Counted from the first letter of the stretch, positions 7,991-17,702 are shown. The stretch: DNA of 46,510 nucleotides from a virus (IMGVR_UViG_3300017727_004934:1-46510), one strand, 5' to 3'. Program-made: numbers and translations. The notes: a model not told the origin generated them from the letters alone.

Positions 7991-8941
7991 TTGGCCACAA
8001 AAATACCCCCCATTGTAAAAATAATTAGAAATTATAAACCTGAACCTATTAATTTTGGCTATCAGAAAAATATTTCTTACTCCCAACTTTCAATGTTTAG
8101 AAGTTGCCCCCAAAAATGGGCTCTTCAATATAAAGAAGGACATAAAAGACAATCTCCTAGTATTCATACTGTATTTGGAACTGCATTTCATGAGGTAGTA
8201 CAACATTACTTGGATATAATGTATGAAAAAAGTGGGGCAGCTGCTGATAGAGAAAATATCGAGGAATTATTAGAAGAAAAATTAAGAGAAGAATATCTTA
8301 TTCAATATAAGAAAAATAAAAACCAACATTTTAGCTCTTCAGAAGAAATTAGGGAATTTTATAATGATGGGGTTCAAATCTTAAGATACTTTAAAAAACA
8401 TAAAGGTAAATATTTTAGTAAAAAGGGATGGTTTTTAGTTGGTTGTGAGGTACCCATATCAATTACTCCTAATAACGCGTATAAAAACGTTATATACAAT
8501 GGTTTTTTAGATGTTGTATTATACCATGAACCCACAGATACATTTCAAATAATCGATATTAAAACAAGTACTAAAGGATGGAATTCATATGCTAAAAAGG
8601 ATGAGGAAAAACATTTTCAATTAGTATTATATAAAAAATTCTTTGCAGAACAGTTTGGATTAGCAGAAAAAAGTATTGATATTGAGTTCCTAATTGTTAG
8701 AAGAAAAGTATATGAAGGTGGAGAATACCCACAAAAACGAATACAAACATTTTCTCCAGCTTCTGGTAAAAATAAAACTAATAAAGCAACTAGAATTTTA
8801 AATGAATTTATAAATGAAGCATTTGACTATACAGGATACAAAGAAACACTTCACATTCCACAACCATCAAAATGGAATTGCCATTTCTGTGCATTTAAAG
8901 AAGATGATGAGTTATGTAATGTCCTTGGTAAAAATTCATAA
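7991..8941 (+). CDS. PD-(D/E)XK nuclease with probable Fe-S cluster (RecB/Cas4-like)
   Basis: A 316-aa exonuclease-like protein. YSQLSMFRSCPQKWALQY opens the domain and GTAFHEVVQHYL carries the His motif. GFLDVVLYHEPTDTFQIIDIKTS is the D-x(n)-D-x-K active site, followed by HFQLVLYKKFF (the Q-x3-Y motif). Four Cys residues (one in SCPQ, two in NCHFC, one in ELCN) are placed as in Cas4/AddB nucleases that hold an iron-sulfur cluster. A TTG start is chosen because no ATG precedes the conserved region. A role in recombination or host DNA breakdown is likely. Confidence 0.85.
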   Translation: MATKIPPIVKIIRNYKPEPINFGYQKNISYSQLSMFRSCPQKWALQYKEGHKRQSPSIHTVFGTAFHEVVQHYLDIMYEKSGAAADRENIEELLEEKLREEYLIQYKKNKNQHFSSSEEIREFYNDGVQILRYFKKHKGKYFSKKGWFLVGCEVPISITPNNAYKNVIYNGFLDVVLYHEPTDTFQIIDIKTSTKGWNSYAKKDEEKHFQLVLYKKFFAEQFGLAEKSIDIEFLIVRRKVYEGGEYPQKRIQTFSPASGKNKTNKATRILNEFINEAFDYTGYKETLHIPQPSKWNCHFCAFKEDDELCNVLGKNS

Positions 8942-8984
8942 TCCACATATACGTATAGACAAATATAAATTAAAAAATAAAACT

Positions 8985-9179
8985 ATGACTGATAAAAAAA
9001 ATATGACACTTACAAGTGTAAAAGTAAAAAGTAATTTATTTGAAAATTTTAAAATTGAATGTGTAAGACGTAAATTCTCATTTCAGAAATTATCTGATAG
9101 AGCTATACATTTATATCTTACAGATGAAGATTTTAGAAAAAAAATACACAACCATAATAATTTAGAAATTGATAATTAA
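8985..9179 (+). CDS. Small ribbon-helix-helix-like DNA-binding protein
   Basis: A 64-aa basic protein. TLTSVKVKSNLFENFKIECVRR followed by FSFQKLSDRAIHLYLTDEDF has the strand-helix-helix layout of Arc/MetJ-type proteins. Similar small proteins recur in marine T4-like phages. The longer open frame to 8814 overlaps the nuclease gene out of frame and is not the likely start; the ATG at 8985 lies in the intergenic space. It could be an autoregulator of neighbouring genes, but its target is unknown. Confidence 0.65.
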   Translation: MTDKKNMTLTSVKVKSNLFENFKIECVRRKFSFQKLSDRAIHLYLTDEDFRKKIHNHNNLEIDN

Positions 9180-9192
9180 AATTTAACAATAA

Positions 9193-10629
9193 ATGAAAGA
9201 AGGTTATATTAAAAAAGAAGATAGAAAAAAAATATTATTAATAACTGATGATATTAGGGTACATTCAGGTGTTGCTCAAGTAGGAAGAGAAATTGTTTTT
9301 AATACTTTACATAAATATAATTGGGCCCAAATAGCAGGAGCAGTAGACCACCCAGATAAAGGAAAAATTATTGATCTTGCTGAAGAGATAAAAACCCAAA
9401 AATTAGTAGAAGAAAAAGATCCTTATGTAAGGTTATACCCTACTAAAGGATATGGAAGTATAGATGAATTAAGAGCAATAATAAAGAATGAAAAACCAGA
9501 TGCTTTATTTTTAATAACTGATCCTAGATATTTTGCTTGGTTGTTTAATTCTGAGGACCAAATAAGAAATTCAATACCTATAATATATCTTAATATTTGG
9601 GATAACTACCCAGCTCCAATGTATAATAAAGAATATTATGAATCTTGTGATTTATTATTAGGAATATCTAAACAAACAGTTAATATTAATAAACTTGTTT
9701 TAGGTGATAAAGGTAAAAATAAAATATTCAAATATGTTCCTCATGGGTTAAATGATACTTTATTTAATATATTAGATGATAATTCTCCTGAATTATTACA
9801 ATTTAAGAAAAATTTGGGATTACCTGAAGATAATAATTTTCATTTAGTTTTTAATTCAAGAAATATAAGAAGAAAACAACCTTCTAATATCATAATGGCA
9901 TGGAAATTATTTACAGAACAATTATCTCCAAAAGAAGCTAAAAAATGCCAATTAACATTAAAAACAGAAGCATCATTTGACCATGGTACAGATCTAACAG
10001 CTGTAATTGAATATATGTGTCCTCCTGAAACTTGTAGAGTAGGGGTATTACAACATAAATTATCAACTCAGGAAATGAATTTACTATATAATTCAGCAGA
10101 TGGTGTAATACAAATATCAAATGCTGAAGGTTGGGGATTATCTTTAACTGAATCTATGTTAACAGGAACACCCTTTATAGCAGTAGTTACTGGGGGAATG
10201 CAAGATCAAATGAGATTTGAAGATGAAAATGGAGATTGGATTGAATTCAATGATGAATTTCCTTCTAATCATAAAGGAAAATACAAAAAGCATGGTGAAT
10301 GGGCGTTACCTGTTTACACTAAAGCAAGTACCCTAGTAGGCTCTCCACAAACCCCTTATATATATGATGATCACCATGATATTAATGATGTAGCTGAACA
10401 AATTATGAAATTATATAAGATGGGTAAGGAAAAAAGGAAATCTATTGGTAAAAAAGGATATGATTGGGCTAAAGGAGATGAAGCTGGATTTACATCTAAA
10501 AAAATGGCAAATAGAGTTATAGAAGGAATAGAACAATTATTTTCAACATGGAAACCTAGAGAAAAATATGAATTCCTTAAAGATACAGATTATGAAAAAA
10601 GAGTTTTACCACATAAATTAATATATTAA
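9193..10629 (+). CDS. Glycosyltransferase, GT4-like (GT-B fold)
   Basis: A 478-aa predicted retaining glycosyltransferase. The N-terminal Rossmann domain opens with KILLITDDIRVHSGVAQVGRE; the C-terminal half contains FNSRNIRRKQ and the nucleotide-sugar binding stretch NAEGWGLSLTESMLTGTPFIA with the E-x7-E arrangement of GT4 enzymes. There is no signal peptide or membrane segment, so it acts in the cytoplasm. It opens the first glycan island and is followed 1 nt later by another GT4-like gene. Confidence 0.88.
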   Translation: MKEGYIKKEDRKKILLITDDIRVHSGVAQVGREIVFNTLHKYNWAQIAGAVDHPDKGKIIDLAEEIKTQKLVEEKDPYVRLYPTKGYGSIDELRAIIKNEKPDALFLITDPRYFAWLFNSEDQIRNSIPIIYLNIWDNYPAPMYNKEYYESCDLLLGISKQTVNINKLVLGDKGKNKIFKYVPHGLNDTLFNILDDNSPELLQFKKNLGLPEDNNFHLVFNSRNIRRKQPSNIIMAWKLFTEQLSPKEAKKCQLTLKTEASFDHGTDLTAVIEYMCPPETCRVGVLQHKLSTQEMNLLYNSADGVIQISNAEGWGLSLTESMLTGTPFIAVVTGGMQDQMRFEDENGDWIEFNDEFPSNHKGKYKKHGEWALPVYTKASTLVGSPQTPYIYDDHHDINDVAEQIMKLYKMGKEKRKSIGKKGYDWAKGDEAGFTSKKMANRVIEGIEQLFSTWKPREKYEFLKDTDYEKRVLPHKLIY

Positions 10630-10630
10630 T

Positions 10631-11959
10631 ATGAAAAATACATTTGTTATAAGTTGTCCAATTGATACTTACAGTGGATATGGAGCAAGATCAAGAGATT
10701 TAGTTAAATCAATAATAGAATTAGGTAAATATGATGTTAAAATCCTACCTCAAAGATGGGGTAGTACTTCTTTTGGGTTTATTGATAATAATCCTGAATG
10801 GAAATTTTTACAAAAACATATTACATTACAAATGACATCTCAACCTGATATTTGGGCACAAATCACTGTACCTAATGAATTCCAACCTATTGGGAAGTTT
10901 AATATAGGATTTACAGCAGGAATTGAAACAACATTATGTTCTGCTCCTTGGATTGAAGGTATGAATAAAATGAATTTAAATATTGTTTCATCTGAACATT
11001 CTAAACAAGTATTTTTAAATTCTAAATTTGATAAGTTAGATCAAAAGACAAACCAGAAAATAGGAGAAATTAAAATTGAAAAACCCATAGAAGTATTATT
11101 AGAGGGGGCTGATTTAGATACTTATAAACCTATTAAAAGTTCTGAATTTAAAGAATTAAATTTATTAAAGGATATTAATTCTATTCCTGAAGATTTTGCT
11201 TTTTTAGCTGTAGGGCATTGGATGCAAGGTAGTTTAGGTGAAGATAGAAAAAATATGGGTGTTACTGTTAAATCTTTTTATGATACATTTAAAAATAAAA
11301 GGAAAAAACCAGCATTAATTTTAAAAACATCTTCAGTAAATTCTTCTTATATAGATAGAAGAGAAATAATGAGAAGAATTGATATAATACGTAGTAGTTG
11401 TGGTAAAAATTTACCTACTATTTATCTTTTACATGGTAATTTTACTAACCAAGAAATGAATGAATTATATAACCATCCTAAAGTAAAAGCTATGGTTTCT
11501 CATACTAGAGGAGAAGGATTTGGTAGACCTTTATTAGAATTTTCTTTAGTAAATAAACCAATAATTTGTTCTGGATGGTCTGGCCAATTAGATTTTCTCA
11601 AAAACGATTTTACTTTATTACTTCAAGGAACATTAACTAATCTCCACCCATCAGCTCAACAAAAAGATATATTACTTGCTGAATCTCAATGGTTTCAACC
11701 TAATATAATGGAAATAAATAAATCATATAAGGAGATATATAATAACTATAAATTTTGGTTAGAACAATCAAAAAGGCAAGGATACTATAGTAGAACTTAT
11801 TTTGCTTTTGAAAATATGAAAGCTAAAATATCATCAATATTAGAAGACAATATTAATATTCCCGAACAAGTAAAGTTATCATTACCTAAACTAAAAAAGG
11901 TAGGAAATAATAAAAACTTATCACCAAAATTAAAATTACCTAAATTAAAAAAAGTATAA
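10631..11959 (+). CDS. Glycosyltransferase, GT4-like, with repeated Lys-rich C-terminal tail
   Basis: A 442-aa GT-B enzyme. The N-terminus has SGYGARSRDLVKSI, and the C-terminal domain has VSHTRGEGFGRPLLEFSLVNKPII followed by SGWSGQLDFL, the donor-binding region. The last 30 residues repeat LPKLKKV twice with a PKLK in between, a basic tail not typical of GT4 enzymes; it might mediate membrane or protein contact. It is probably co-transcribed with the previous gene. Confidence 0.87.
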   Translation: MKNTFVISCPIDTYSGYGARSRDLVKSIIELGKYDVKILPQRWGSTSFGFIDNNPEWKFLQKHITLQMTSQPDIWAQITVPNEFQPIGKFNIGFTAGIETTLCSAPWIEGMNKMNLNIVSSEHSKQVFLNSKFDKLDQKTNQKIGEIKIEKPIEVLLEGADLDTYKPIKSSEFKELNLLKDINSIPEDFAFLAVGHWMQGSLGEDRKNMGVTVKSFYDTFKNKRKKPALILKTSSVNSSYIDRREIMRRIDIIRSSCGKNLPTIYLLHGNFTNQEMNELYNHPKVKAMVSHTRGEGFGRPLLEFSLVNKPIICSGWSGQLDFLKNDFTLLLQGTLTNLHPSAQQKDILLAESQWFQPNIMEINKSYKEIYNNYKFWLEQSKRQGYYSRTYFAFENMKAKISSILEDNINIPEQVKLSLPKLKKVGNNKNLSPKLKLPKLKKV

Positions 11960-11962
11960 AAT

Positions 11963-12430
11963 ATGCAGTATGATGAAATTATAGATTGCCCTAAAAGTGG
12001 GGGAGATTTATGTTATAAAATGGAGATTAATGAAGATATAACTAATTATTTTAGTTTATCGTGTGGTTTTTGGACTAATACTTTAATGACCCCGGGATCA
12101 GAATTTTATGAAGAACAATTTGCATCCCTCCCTGAATTATATAAAGATTTGGCTTGGACAGATCCAAAAACAGGACTAGTATGGATACCTAATACCATAA
12201 ATGAACCAGAGTTAGGAATGGTATTTGTAAATGGTGGAACTATTGACAATTGGACATGGACAGCTACAAAAGCTATTGAAGTTAAAGAAGAAGAAAAGTT
12301 AAAATTCCCAATCCCTGGCAAACCAGGTGAATATTATAAACATAGAATGGATATGGAAAATTTAAAATCTTTTGATAGAGAACGTGGGTATATAGATGCT
12401 CTTTCGTATATTGGAATATTACCTGAATAA
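11963..12430 (+). CDS. Hypothetical protein in glycan island
   Basis: A 155-aa soluble protein that I do not recognise. It has CPKSGGDLCYKMEI near the N-terminus, many Trp residues (WTNT, LAWTDPKTGLVWIP, NWTWTAT) and ends with an acidic, aromatic stretch. It looks beta-rich and resembles proteins of unknown function found in marine phage genomes. It sits between two glycosyltransferases, so a glycan-linked role is possible but not shown. Confidence 0.65.
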   Translation: MQYDEIIDCPKSGGDLCYKMEINEDITNYFSLSCGFWTNTLMTPGSEFYEEQFASLPELYKDLAWTDPKTGLVWIPNTINEPELGMVFVNGGTIDNWTWTATKAIEVKEEEKLKFPIPGKPGEYYKHRMDMENLKSFDRERGYIDALSYIGILPE

Positions 12431-12438
12431 ATAAAAAA

Positions 12439-13068
12439 ATGAAAATAAGTTACGCAATAACAGTATGTAATGAACATAAAGAAATAGATAAATTATTAAC
12501 GTTTTTATTCGAACATAAAAGACCAGAGGATCAAGTTGTGGTTCAAATGGATAAGGATAATGTTACTCAAGAAGTAATTAATGTATGTGAAAGATTTGAA
12601 GGTAAAAAAGCCAATGAATATAGTTTACTTCAATTTAGTCTTAATAAGAACTTTGCATCATATAAAAATAATCTTAATAGAAGCTGTACTGGCGATTGGA
12701 TATTTCAAATTGATGCTGATGAAATACCAAATGAATATTTAATAGAGGCATTACCCTTTATATTAGAAGCAAATGAAGATACAGAAGCATTTTGGGTACC
12801 AAGAGTGAATACAGTTGCTGGTATAACAGATGCACATATTGCTAAATGGGGGTGGAGAGTAGATGATCAAGGATGGGTAAATTTTCCAGATTGGCAAATG
12901 AGAATATATCAAAATAATGAAGATATTTATTGGGTAAAGCCAGTTCATGAACAATTAAGGGGCTATACTAAATTTGCTAACTTACCAGCTGAAGAAAAAT
13001 ATGCTTTATATCACCCAAAAAATATTGGTAGACAAGAAAGGCAAAATGCGTTTTATGACACAATCTAA
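12439..13068 (+). CDS. Glycosyltransferase family 2-like
   Basis: A 209-aa GT-A enzyme with no membrane segment. ISYAITVCNEHKEIDKLL is the nucleotide-binding start, and GDWIFQIDADEIPNEYL contains the D-x-D metal/sugar site at about residues 94-97. A later WQMRIYQNNEDIYWVKPVHEQL segment fits the acceptor side. It is short for GT2 (usually 250-330 aa). The next gene overlaps its 3' end by 23 nt. Confidence 0.85.
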   Translation: MKISYAITVCNEHKEIDKLLTFLFEHKRPEDQVVVQMDKDNVTQEVINVCERFEGKKANEYSLLQFSLNKNFASYKNNLNRSCTGDWIFQIDADEIPNEYLIEALPFILEANEDTEAFWVPRVNTVAGITDAHIAKWGWRVDDQGWVNFPDWQMRIYQNNEDIYWVKPVHEQLRGYTKFANLPAEEKYALYHPKNIGRQERQNAFYDTI

Positions 13069-13816
13069 TAAGTTTTTAATTATAATGCCGTGTTATAATG
13101 TAGAAAAGTGGGTAAAATTAAATCTACTAACTACTATACATCAATCTTATAAAAATTTTAGATGTATTATTATAGATGATGGGTCTACTGATAACACTCA
13201 AAATATTATAGAATCAACTATTAAAGGAGATGATAGATTTGAATATATTAGAAATTCAAAAAGAACAGGTAGTTCTTTAAAAAATTATTATAACGCTTTT
13301 CATAAATCAAAACCAGACCCAAATGAAATAGTGGTATGGTTAGATGGAGATGATTGGTTTTCTTCAGTATTTGTTTTACAATATTTAGACCAATTTTATA
13401 ACAGTACTAACTGTTGGATGACATATGGGACTTATCAAATGTTTCCCACAGGGCAAGATGGATCACACCATTGTATAGAGATACCAAATGAAATTCACCA
13501 AAATAGAGCATACAGAAATTGGATGCATGTTTATTCTCATTTAAGAACACATAGAGCGTTTTTATTTTATAATTTTAAAGAATCAGATTTAATAGATTCT
13601 AGGTCTAATAAATTCTATACTGAAGCTACAGATTGTGCTTATTTATTTTCATTAGCTGAAATGTGTAGTTCTTCTGAAAAAATTAAATTAATAGATGATA
13701 TTTTATTAGTTTTAAATAGATCTAACCCAAACCAAGCAGCAGGAAATTTAGAAAAACAAAAATCAACTGAAGCGCATATAAGAACTCTTCCAAAATTTGA
13801 TAAATATGAAATTTAA
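13046..13816 (+). CDS. Glycosyltransferase family 2-like
   Basis: A 256-aa GT-A enzyme: FLIIMPCYNVEKWVKLNL, then IIIDDGSTDNTQNII (typical GT2 core), then VVWLDGDDWFSS with the D-x-D motif. The open frame reaches to 12974, but the ATG at 13046, preceded by AAGAAAGG, gives the normal GT2 N-terminus. It overlaps the previous gene by 23 nt and the next by 11 nt, so the three are probably translated as a coupled set. Confidence 0.88.
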   Translation: MRFMTQSNKFLIIMPCYNVEKWVKLNLLTTIHQSYKNFRCIIIDDGSTDNTQNIIESTIKGDDRFEYIRNSKRTGSSLKNYYNAFHKSKPDPNEIVVWLDGDDWFSSVFVLQYLDQFYNSTNCWMTYGTYQMFPTGQDGSHHCIEIPNEIHQNRAYRNWMHVYSHLRTHRAFLFYNFKESDLIDSRSNKFYTEATDCAYLFSLAEMCSSSEKIKLIDDILLVLNRSNPNQAAGNLEKQKSTEAHIRTLPKFDKYEI

Positions 13817-16094
13817 TATAGTTACATATATAAAACCATCTGATACTCCTGGTGATTTTAGTATGTTTGCAACTTCACTTATTAATGTACAAAAATCTCA
13901 ATATTTAAATAAATTAATTATATCTTTCGTAGATGAGTTATCTGATAATTTTAAAAAAGAATTAGATAAATATAAAAATATTATTTGGAAAGATAATGTA
14001 GACGAATATTGGGCCCAAGAGATAAAAACATTGATAAATCAAAACCCTTCAGATTATTATTATATTTGGGAAGAAGATTCACATATTTTTGATATTAAAG
14101 AATTTGATAATTCTTTTAAATCTATGGTTGAGAATAGTGTAGAATGTTTAATAACTCAAGATCTTAAGTGGATTAAAAGAGCTGAACATTTACTAAATAA
14201 TGAGTTTGCAATTGATAGAGGTAATCATTTAATTTTTAATTGGGGAACATATTATGCTAAGTATTGTAGAGAAAGTTCAAATGATAGTTTAGTAAATGGA
14301 GCATATCCTGTGACTGTATCTAGTATTTTTACTAAAAAATTATTATTATCTTTATTAGATAATTTTATGTCTTCTACACATTGGGTAGAAATTACTAAAG
14401 GAAATTTTTCTCATTACCATAATAATCCTAAAATTCCTCATAGTTTTGAAGTTTACCCTGGATTTTGGTGGGAAGGAGGACCAAATAGGGGTTGTGGGGA
14501 AGTTGAGTATATTACTATGGTATCAAAAACTCAATTTGCTGAGGAATTAGGAGAAAGATTAATAGATAAATTAAGAAAAGATACTATTAACATTGTTGGT
14601 TATGATGATTGGTACACAGAGAAACCTTGGTGTAGAGAAGAAATTAATAATAAGGAATTTAAAATAACTTATAATCAAAACTCTACAGATTTAACTTATT
14701 TTATAAAAGATGGAATATATAAGGCAAAAGAAATAACAAATCCAAAAACTAAAGTAGCCCTACTAACAGAATGTAGAATAATGGATCCTGTAAGATATAA
14801 ATTTGTTGAAGATAACCATAATTTATTTGATTATATTGTAACATATGATGATCAATTAATTAGTAAATTTAAAGAAAAAGTTATAATAACTCCTTATGGG
14901 GGAACATGGGTATGGCCTAAAGAAGTTCAAAAAGTTTTATCAAAATCTAAAATTTGCTCCTACATAACTTCTAATAAAACTTATACAGTAGATCAAAAAA
15001 TGAGAATTAGTTTACTTAATTATTATCAAAATAACCCACACAATAATATTGAACTATTTGGTAGAGGACACAATCCACTCCCAGAAAACCATGAAGCAGG
15101 GGATTATGATGGTAAAGTAATTGCTTTAAAAGATTATGCATTTTCTTTAGTGATAGAAAACCATGTACAAGATAATTATTTTTCAGAAAAACTATTAGAC
15201 TGTCTTTTAACTGGAACTATTCCTATATATCATGGTTGTAAAAAGATATCAGAATATTTTAACATGGATGGATTTATTTTATTTGATACTGAAGAAGAAG
15301 TTAAAAATATAATTAAAAATCTAAGTATAGAAAAATATAATAAAAAAATAAATGCAGTAAAAGAAAATTATAAAATTGCTAAAAAATATAGAGATTCTGT
15401 ACAGTTTTCATTTAATAAAATCAAGAAAAAAATAGAAAATAATTCCACAGAAATAGTTAATCTTAGTAGCTCAGACCCAAAAACAACAGTTGATGGTTAT
15501 ATACAAGATTATTGGTTAAACCAATTTTTTACTAAAGGTGGAGATCATTCTCATTTATATACTTTTGATTTAAATGAAGATTCTATTGTTTTTGATGTTG
15601 GAGCTTTTGAAGGAGAATATTTTACTAAAATATATGATAAATATAAATGTAATATACATGCTTTTGAACCTGTAACTTCTTTTGTTGAAAAATATAAAAA
15701 TACAACAAACCCTAAAATTATAGTTAATGGTTTTGCATTAGGTGATTCTACTGAAGATTTTGAAATTGTTGTAGATGATAATTCTTCATCTCAGTTTATA
15801 AAGGGTGATAATACAATAAAATGTAAAAAAGTTAAATTTAGAGAATATATAAATTCCCAAAAATTAAAAAATATAGACTTAATAAAATTAAATATTGAAG
15901 GAGCTGAATATGAATTACTGGAAGAAATTATCGACTCAGAATTTCAAGATAAAATTGATGGGTTTTTAATTCAATTCCATTATTTATCTCATACCCCTAT
16001 TAAAAGAAGAGAAAAAATTATTAATAAATTAAAAGAAACACATGAACCTGTGTTTTATTATCCTTTTGTATGGGAATACTGGAAGAAAAAATAA
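13806..16094 (+). CDS. Three-domain fusion: GT-A-like domain, GT10 fucosyltransferase-like domain, FkbM methyltransferase
   Basis: A 762-aa protein. Residues 1 to about 300 look like a GT-A-type domain (YYYIWEEDSHIFD). Residues about 310-540 match the GT10 alpha-1,3-fucosyltransferase C-terminal domain: FSLVIENHVQDNYFSEKLLD, then CLLTGTIPIYHG, near residues 445-477. Residues about 560-762 match an FkbM-type SAM methyltransferase: SIVFDVGAFEGEYF, IHAFEPV, and IDLIKLNIEGAE. The ATG at 13806 is preferred to the upstream TTG at 13797. It would build and O-methylate a sugar in one polypeptide. GDP-fucose as donor is inferred from the family and from the gmd gene at 18326. Confidence 0.85.
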   Translation: MKFNIVTYIKPSDTPGDFSMFATSLINVQKSQYLNKLIISFVDELSDNFKKELDKYKNIIWKDNVDEYWAQEIKTLINQNPSDYYYIWEEDSHIFDIKEFDNSFKSMVENSVECLITQDLKWIKRAEHLLNNEFAIDRGNHLIFNWGTYYAKYCRESSNDSLVNGAYPVTVSSIFTKKLLLSLLDNFMSSTHWVEITKGNFSHYHNNPKIPHSFEVYPGFWWEGGPNRGCGEVEYITMVSKTQFAEELGERLIDKLRKDTINIVGYDDWYTEKPWCREEINNKEFKITYNQNSTDLTYFIKDGIYKAKEITNPKTKVALLTECRIMDPVRYKFVEDNHNLFDYIVTYDDQLISKFKEKVIITPYGGTWVWPKEVQKVLSKSKICSYITSNKTYTVDQKMRISLLNYYQNNPHNNIELFGRGHNPLPENHEAGDYDGKVIALKDYAFSLVIENHVQDNYFSEKLLDCLLTGTIPIYHGCKKISEYFNMDGFILFDTEEEVKNIIKNLSIEKYNKKINAVKENYKIAKKYRDSVQFSFNKIKKKIENNSTEIVNLSSSDPKTTVDGYIQDYWLNQFFTKGGDHSHLYTFDLNEDSIVFDVGAFEGEYFTKIYDKYKCNIHAFEPVTSFVEKYKNTTNPKIIVNGFALGDSTEDFEIVVDDNSSSQFIKGDNTIKCKKVKFREYINSQKLKNIDLIKLNIEGAEYELLEEIIDSEFQDKIDGFLIQFHYLSHTPIKRREKIINKLKETHEPVFYYPFVWEYWKKK

Positions 16095-16096
16095 TT

Positions 16097-16714
16097 ATGG
16101 CTTATAAAATATTTAATAATAATAAAAAATATGTTTATGTTCATATTCCTAAAACAGGGGGAACAACTATAGAACATATATTTGGTTTAGGAAAAGTAGC
16201 AATGGGAAAAATAGTAGGACATATAACATTAAAAGATATAAAAAATTTAATGGATGATTATGAAAAATATATATCATTTACTACAGTAAGAAATCCTTGG
16301 AGTTGGTATGTATCTTGGTATTTTTATCTACAACAGAGAGGAGGAAGAGACCCTGATTTCATACCAGAATTTGAAAATATTGAAAAAAAAGGTAATACCT
16401 TTAATGATTTTATAAGATTTATATATGATAATAGAGATACTCTATCATTTGATAAGGGAGATAATAAAATTTTAAAATACCAACAAATGTTAGAATGGGG
16501 GTATGACGGTAAAAAATATGTAGACCATTTTATAAAAATCGAAGAACTATCAGAGGAAAAATTAAGGGAAATTGGTTTATATGTAAAGTATACTCATATG
16601 AAAAAAAACCAATCCAAACATGACCATTATTCTACTTATTATACTGATGAAGCAAGAGAAAGGGTAAGAAACATGCATAAAGATGATATTAAATATTTTA
16701 ATTATGAATTTTAA
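16097..16714 (+). CDS. Sulfotransferase (PAPS-dependent, carbohydrate type)
   Basis: A 205-aa protein. The 5'-phosphosulfate loop HIPKTGGTT is at residues 16-24 and the 3'-phosphate motif TTVRNPWSWYVS is near residues 66-77, both hallmarks of the Sulfotransfer_2-type family. It would transfer sulfate from PAPS to a sugar. The ATG at 16097 follows the fusion gene stop by 2 nt; the open frame to 16070 overlaps that gene and is less likely. There is no membrane anchor, unlike eukaryotic Golgi enzymes. Sulfated glycans are common on marine surfaces. Confidence 0.88.
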   Translation: MAYKIFNNNKKYVYVHIPKTGGTTIEHIFGLGKVAMGKIVGHITLKDIKNLMDDYEKYISFTTVRNPWSWYVSWYFYLQQRGGRDPDFIPEFENIEKKGNTFNDFIRFIYDNRDTLSFDKGDNKILKYQQMLEWGYDGKKYVDHFIKIEELSEEKLREIGLYVKYTHMKKNQSKHDHYSTYYTDEARERVRNMHKDDIKYFNYEF

Positions 16715-16740
16715 TACTATTCACCAACACTATACTAAAA

Positions 16741-17160
16741 ATGAAAAAAATATACTCAAAGGTACAAGAAAATAAATTATTACATATAATAAATAGACTG
16801 TCAGATATTGAAGGAAGAAAAGATATAGTTTCTGAAGAAAATTTTATTCAATGTGCTACTTTAAAAATGGAAAAAGGAAAAACATTTCCACCACATAAAC
16901 ATATAACTAAAGATAGACATTATCCTGAACAAATTGCTCAAGAATCTTGGGTAGTAATTAAAGGAAAAGTAAAGTGTAAATTTTATGATTTAGATGATAC
17001 AATAATTGCAGAACCTATTTTAGAAGCTGGTGATGCAAGTTTTACTTTATATGGTGGTCATACTTATGAAATTTTAGAAGATGACACTATAGTATATGAG
17101 TATAAAACTGGACCTTATGAAGGTCAAAAACTAGACAAAGAATTTTTAAATAATAATTAA
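16741..17160 (+). CDS. Cupin-fold protein, WbuC-like
   Basis: A 139-aa protein with a beta-barrel pattern: FPPHKHITKDRHYPEQIAQE gives the His-x-His metal motif near residues 57-59, then ESWVVIKGKVKCKFYDLDD and a later GGHTYEILEDD with a second His. Such cupins accompany O-antigen and LPS gene sets, where some are sugar epimerases or binding proteins. Exact activity is unclear. Confidence 0.75.
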   Translation: MKKIYSKVQENKLLHIINRLSDIEGRKDIVSEENFIQCATLKMEKGKTFPPHKHITKDRHYPEQIAQESWVVIKGKVKCKFYDLDDTIIAEPILEAGDASFTLYGGHTYEILEDDTIVYEYKTGPYEGQKLDKEFLNNN

Positions 17161-17162
17161 TT

Positions 17163-17702
17163 ATGGTAAAAATAAATTTAGGATGTGGTTGGAGAGATTT
17201 TGGTAAAGATTGGATCCACATAGATGGTGGAGATTATGATCATTTAGATTCTCGTGATATTGTTAATCTACCTTTTAAAGATAATTCCGTTGACTTAATA
17301 TATGCAAGTCATGTTATTGAATATTTTGATAGGGTAGAAATTATTGAGGTTTTAAATAAATGGAAATCAAAGTTAAAATCTGGGGGTACGTTAAGATTAG
17401 CTGTACCCGATTTTGAAGCTATGGCAAAACTATACATAGAAAAAAATATACCTTTAAATAATTTTTTAGGACCCCTTTATGGAAAAATGAAAATGGGAAA
17501 AGATTTTATATTTCATAAAACTACTTATGATTTTGATAGTTTAAAAGAATTATTAAATGAGGTTGGATTTCGTAACATGGATTATTATCTTTGGCAAGAA
17601 ACTGAGCATGGTATTTTTGATGACCATTCTCAAGCTTACATCCCACATATGGATAAAGAAAATGGTACTTTAATTAGTCTAAATATAGAAGTTAAAAAAT
17701 GA
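17163..17702 (+). CDS. SAM-dependent methyltransferase (class I, type 11-like)
   Basis: A 179-aa protein. INLGCGWRDFGKDWIHIDGG is the SAM-binding motif I and acidic loop, LPFKDNSVDLIYASHVIEYF is motif II/III, and LKSGGTLRLAVPDFEAM is the post-motif strand. These are typical of small methyltransferases in polysaccharide clusters. It overlaps the next gene as ATGA at 17699-17702. Confidence 0.87.
   Translation: MVKINLGCGWRDFGKDWIHIDGGDYDHLDSRDIVNLPFKDNSVDLIYASHVIEYFDRVEIIEVLNKWKSKLKSGGTLRLAVPDFEAMAKLYIEKNIPLNNFLGPLYGKMKMGKDFIFHKTTYDFDSLKELLNEVGFRNMDYYLWQETEHGIFDDHSQAYIPHMDKENGTLISLNIEVKK

Noticed and set aside
8814-8984. Upstream extension of the ribbon-helix-helix-like gene
   Set aside because: The extension overlaps the nuclease gene in another frame; the conserved-looking part starts at 8985-9002.
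12384-12414. Promoter-like TTTCGTATATTG upstream of the GT2 gene at 12439
   Set aside because: It lies in coding sequence and has GTG rather than TTG at the -33 position; kept out as too weak.
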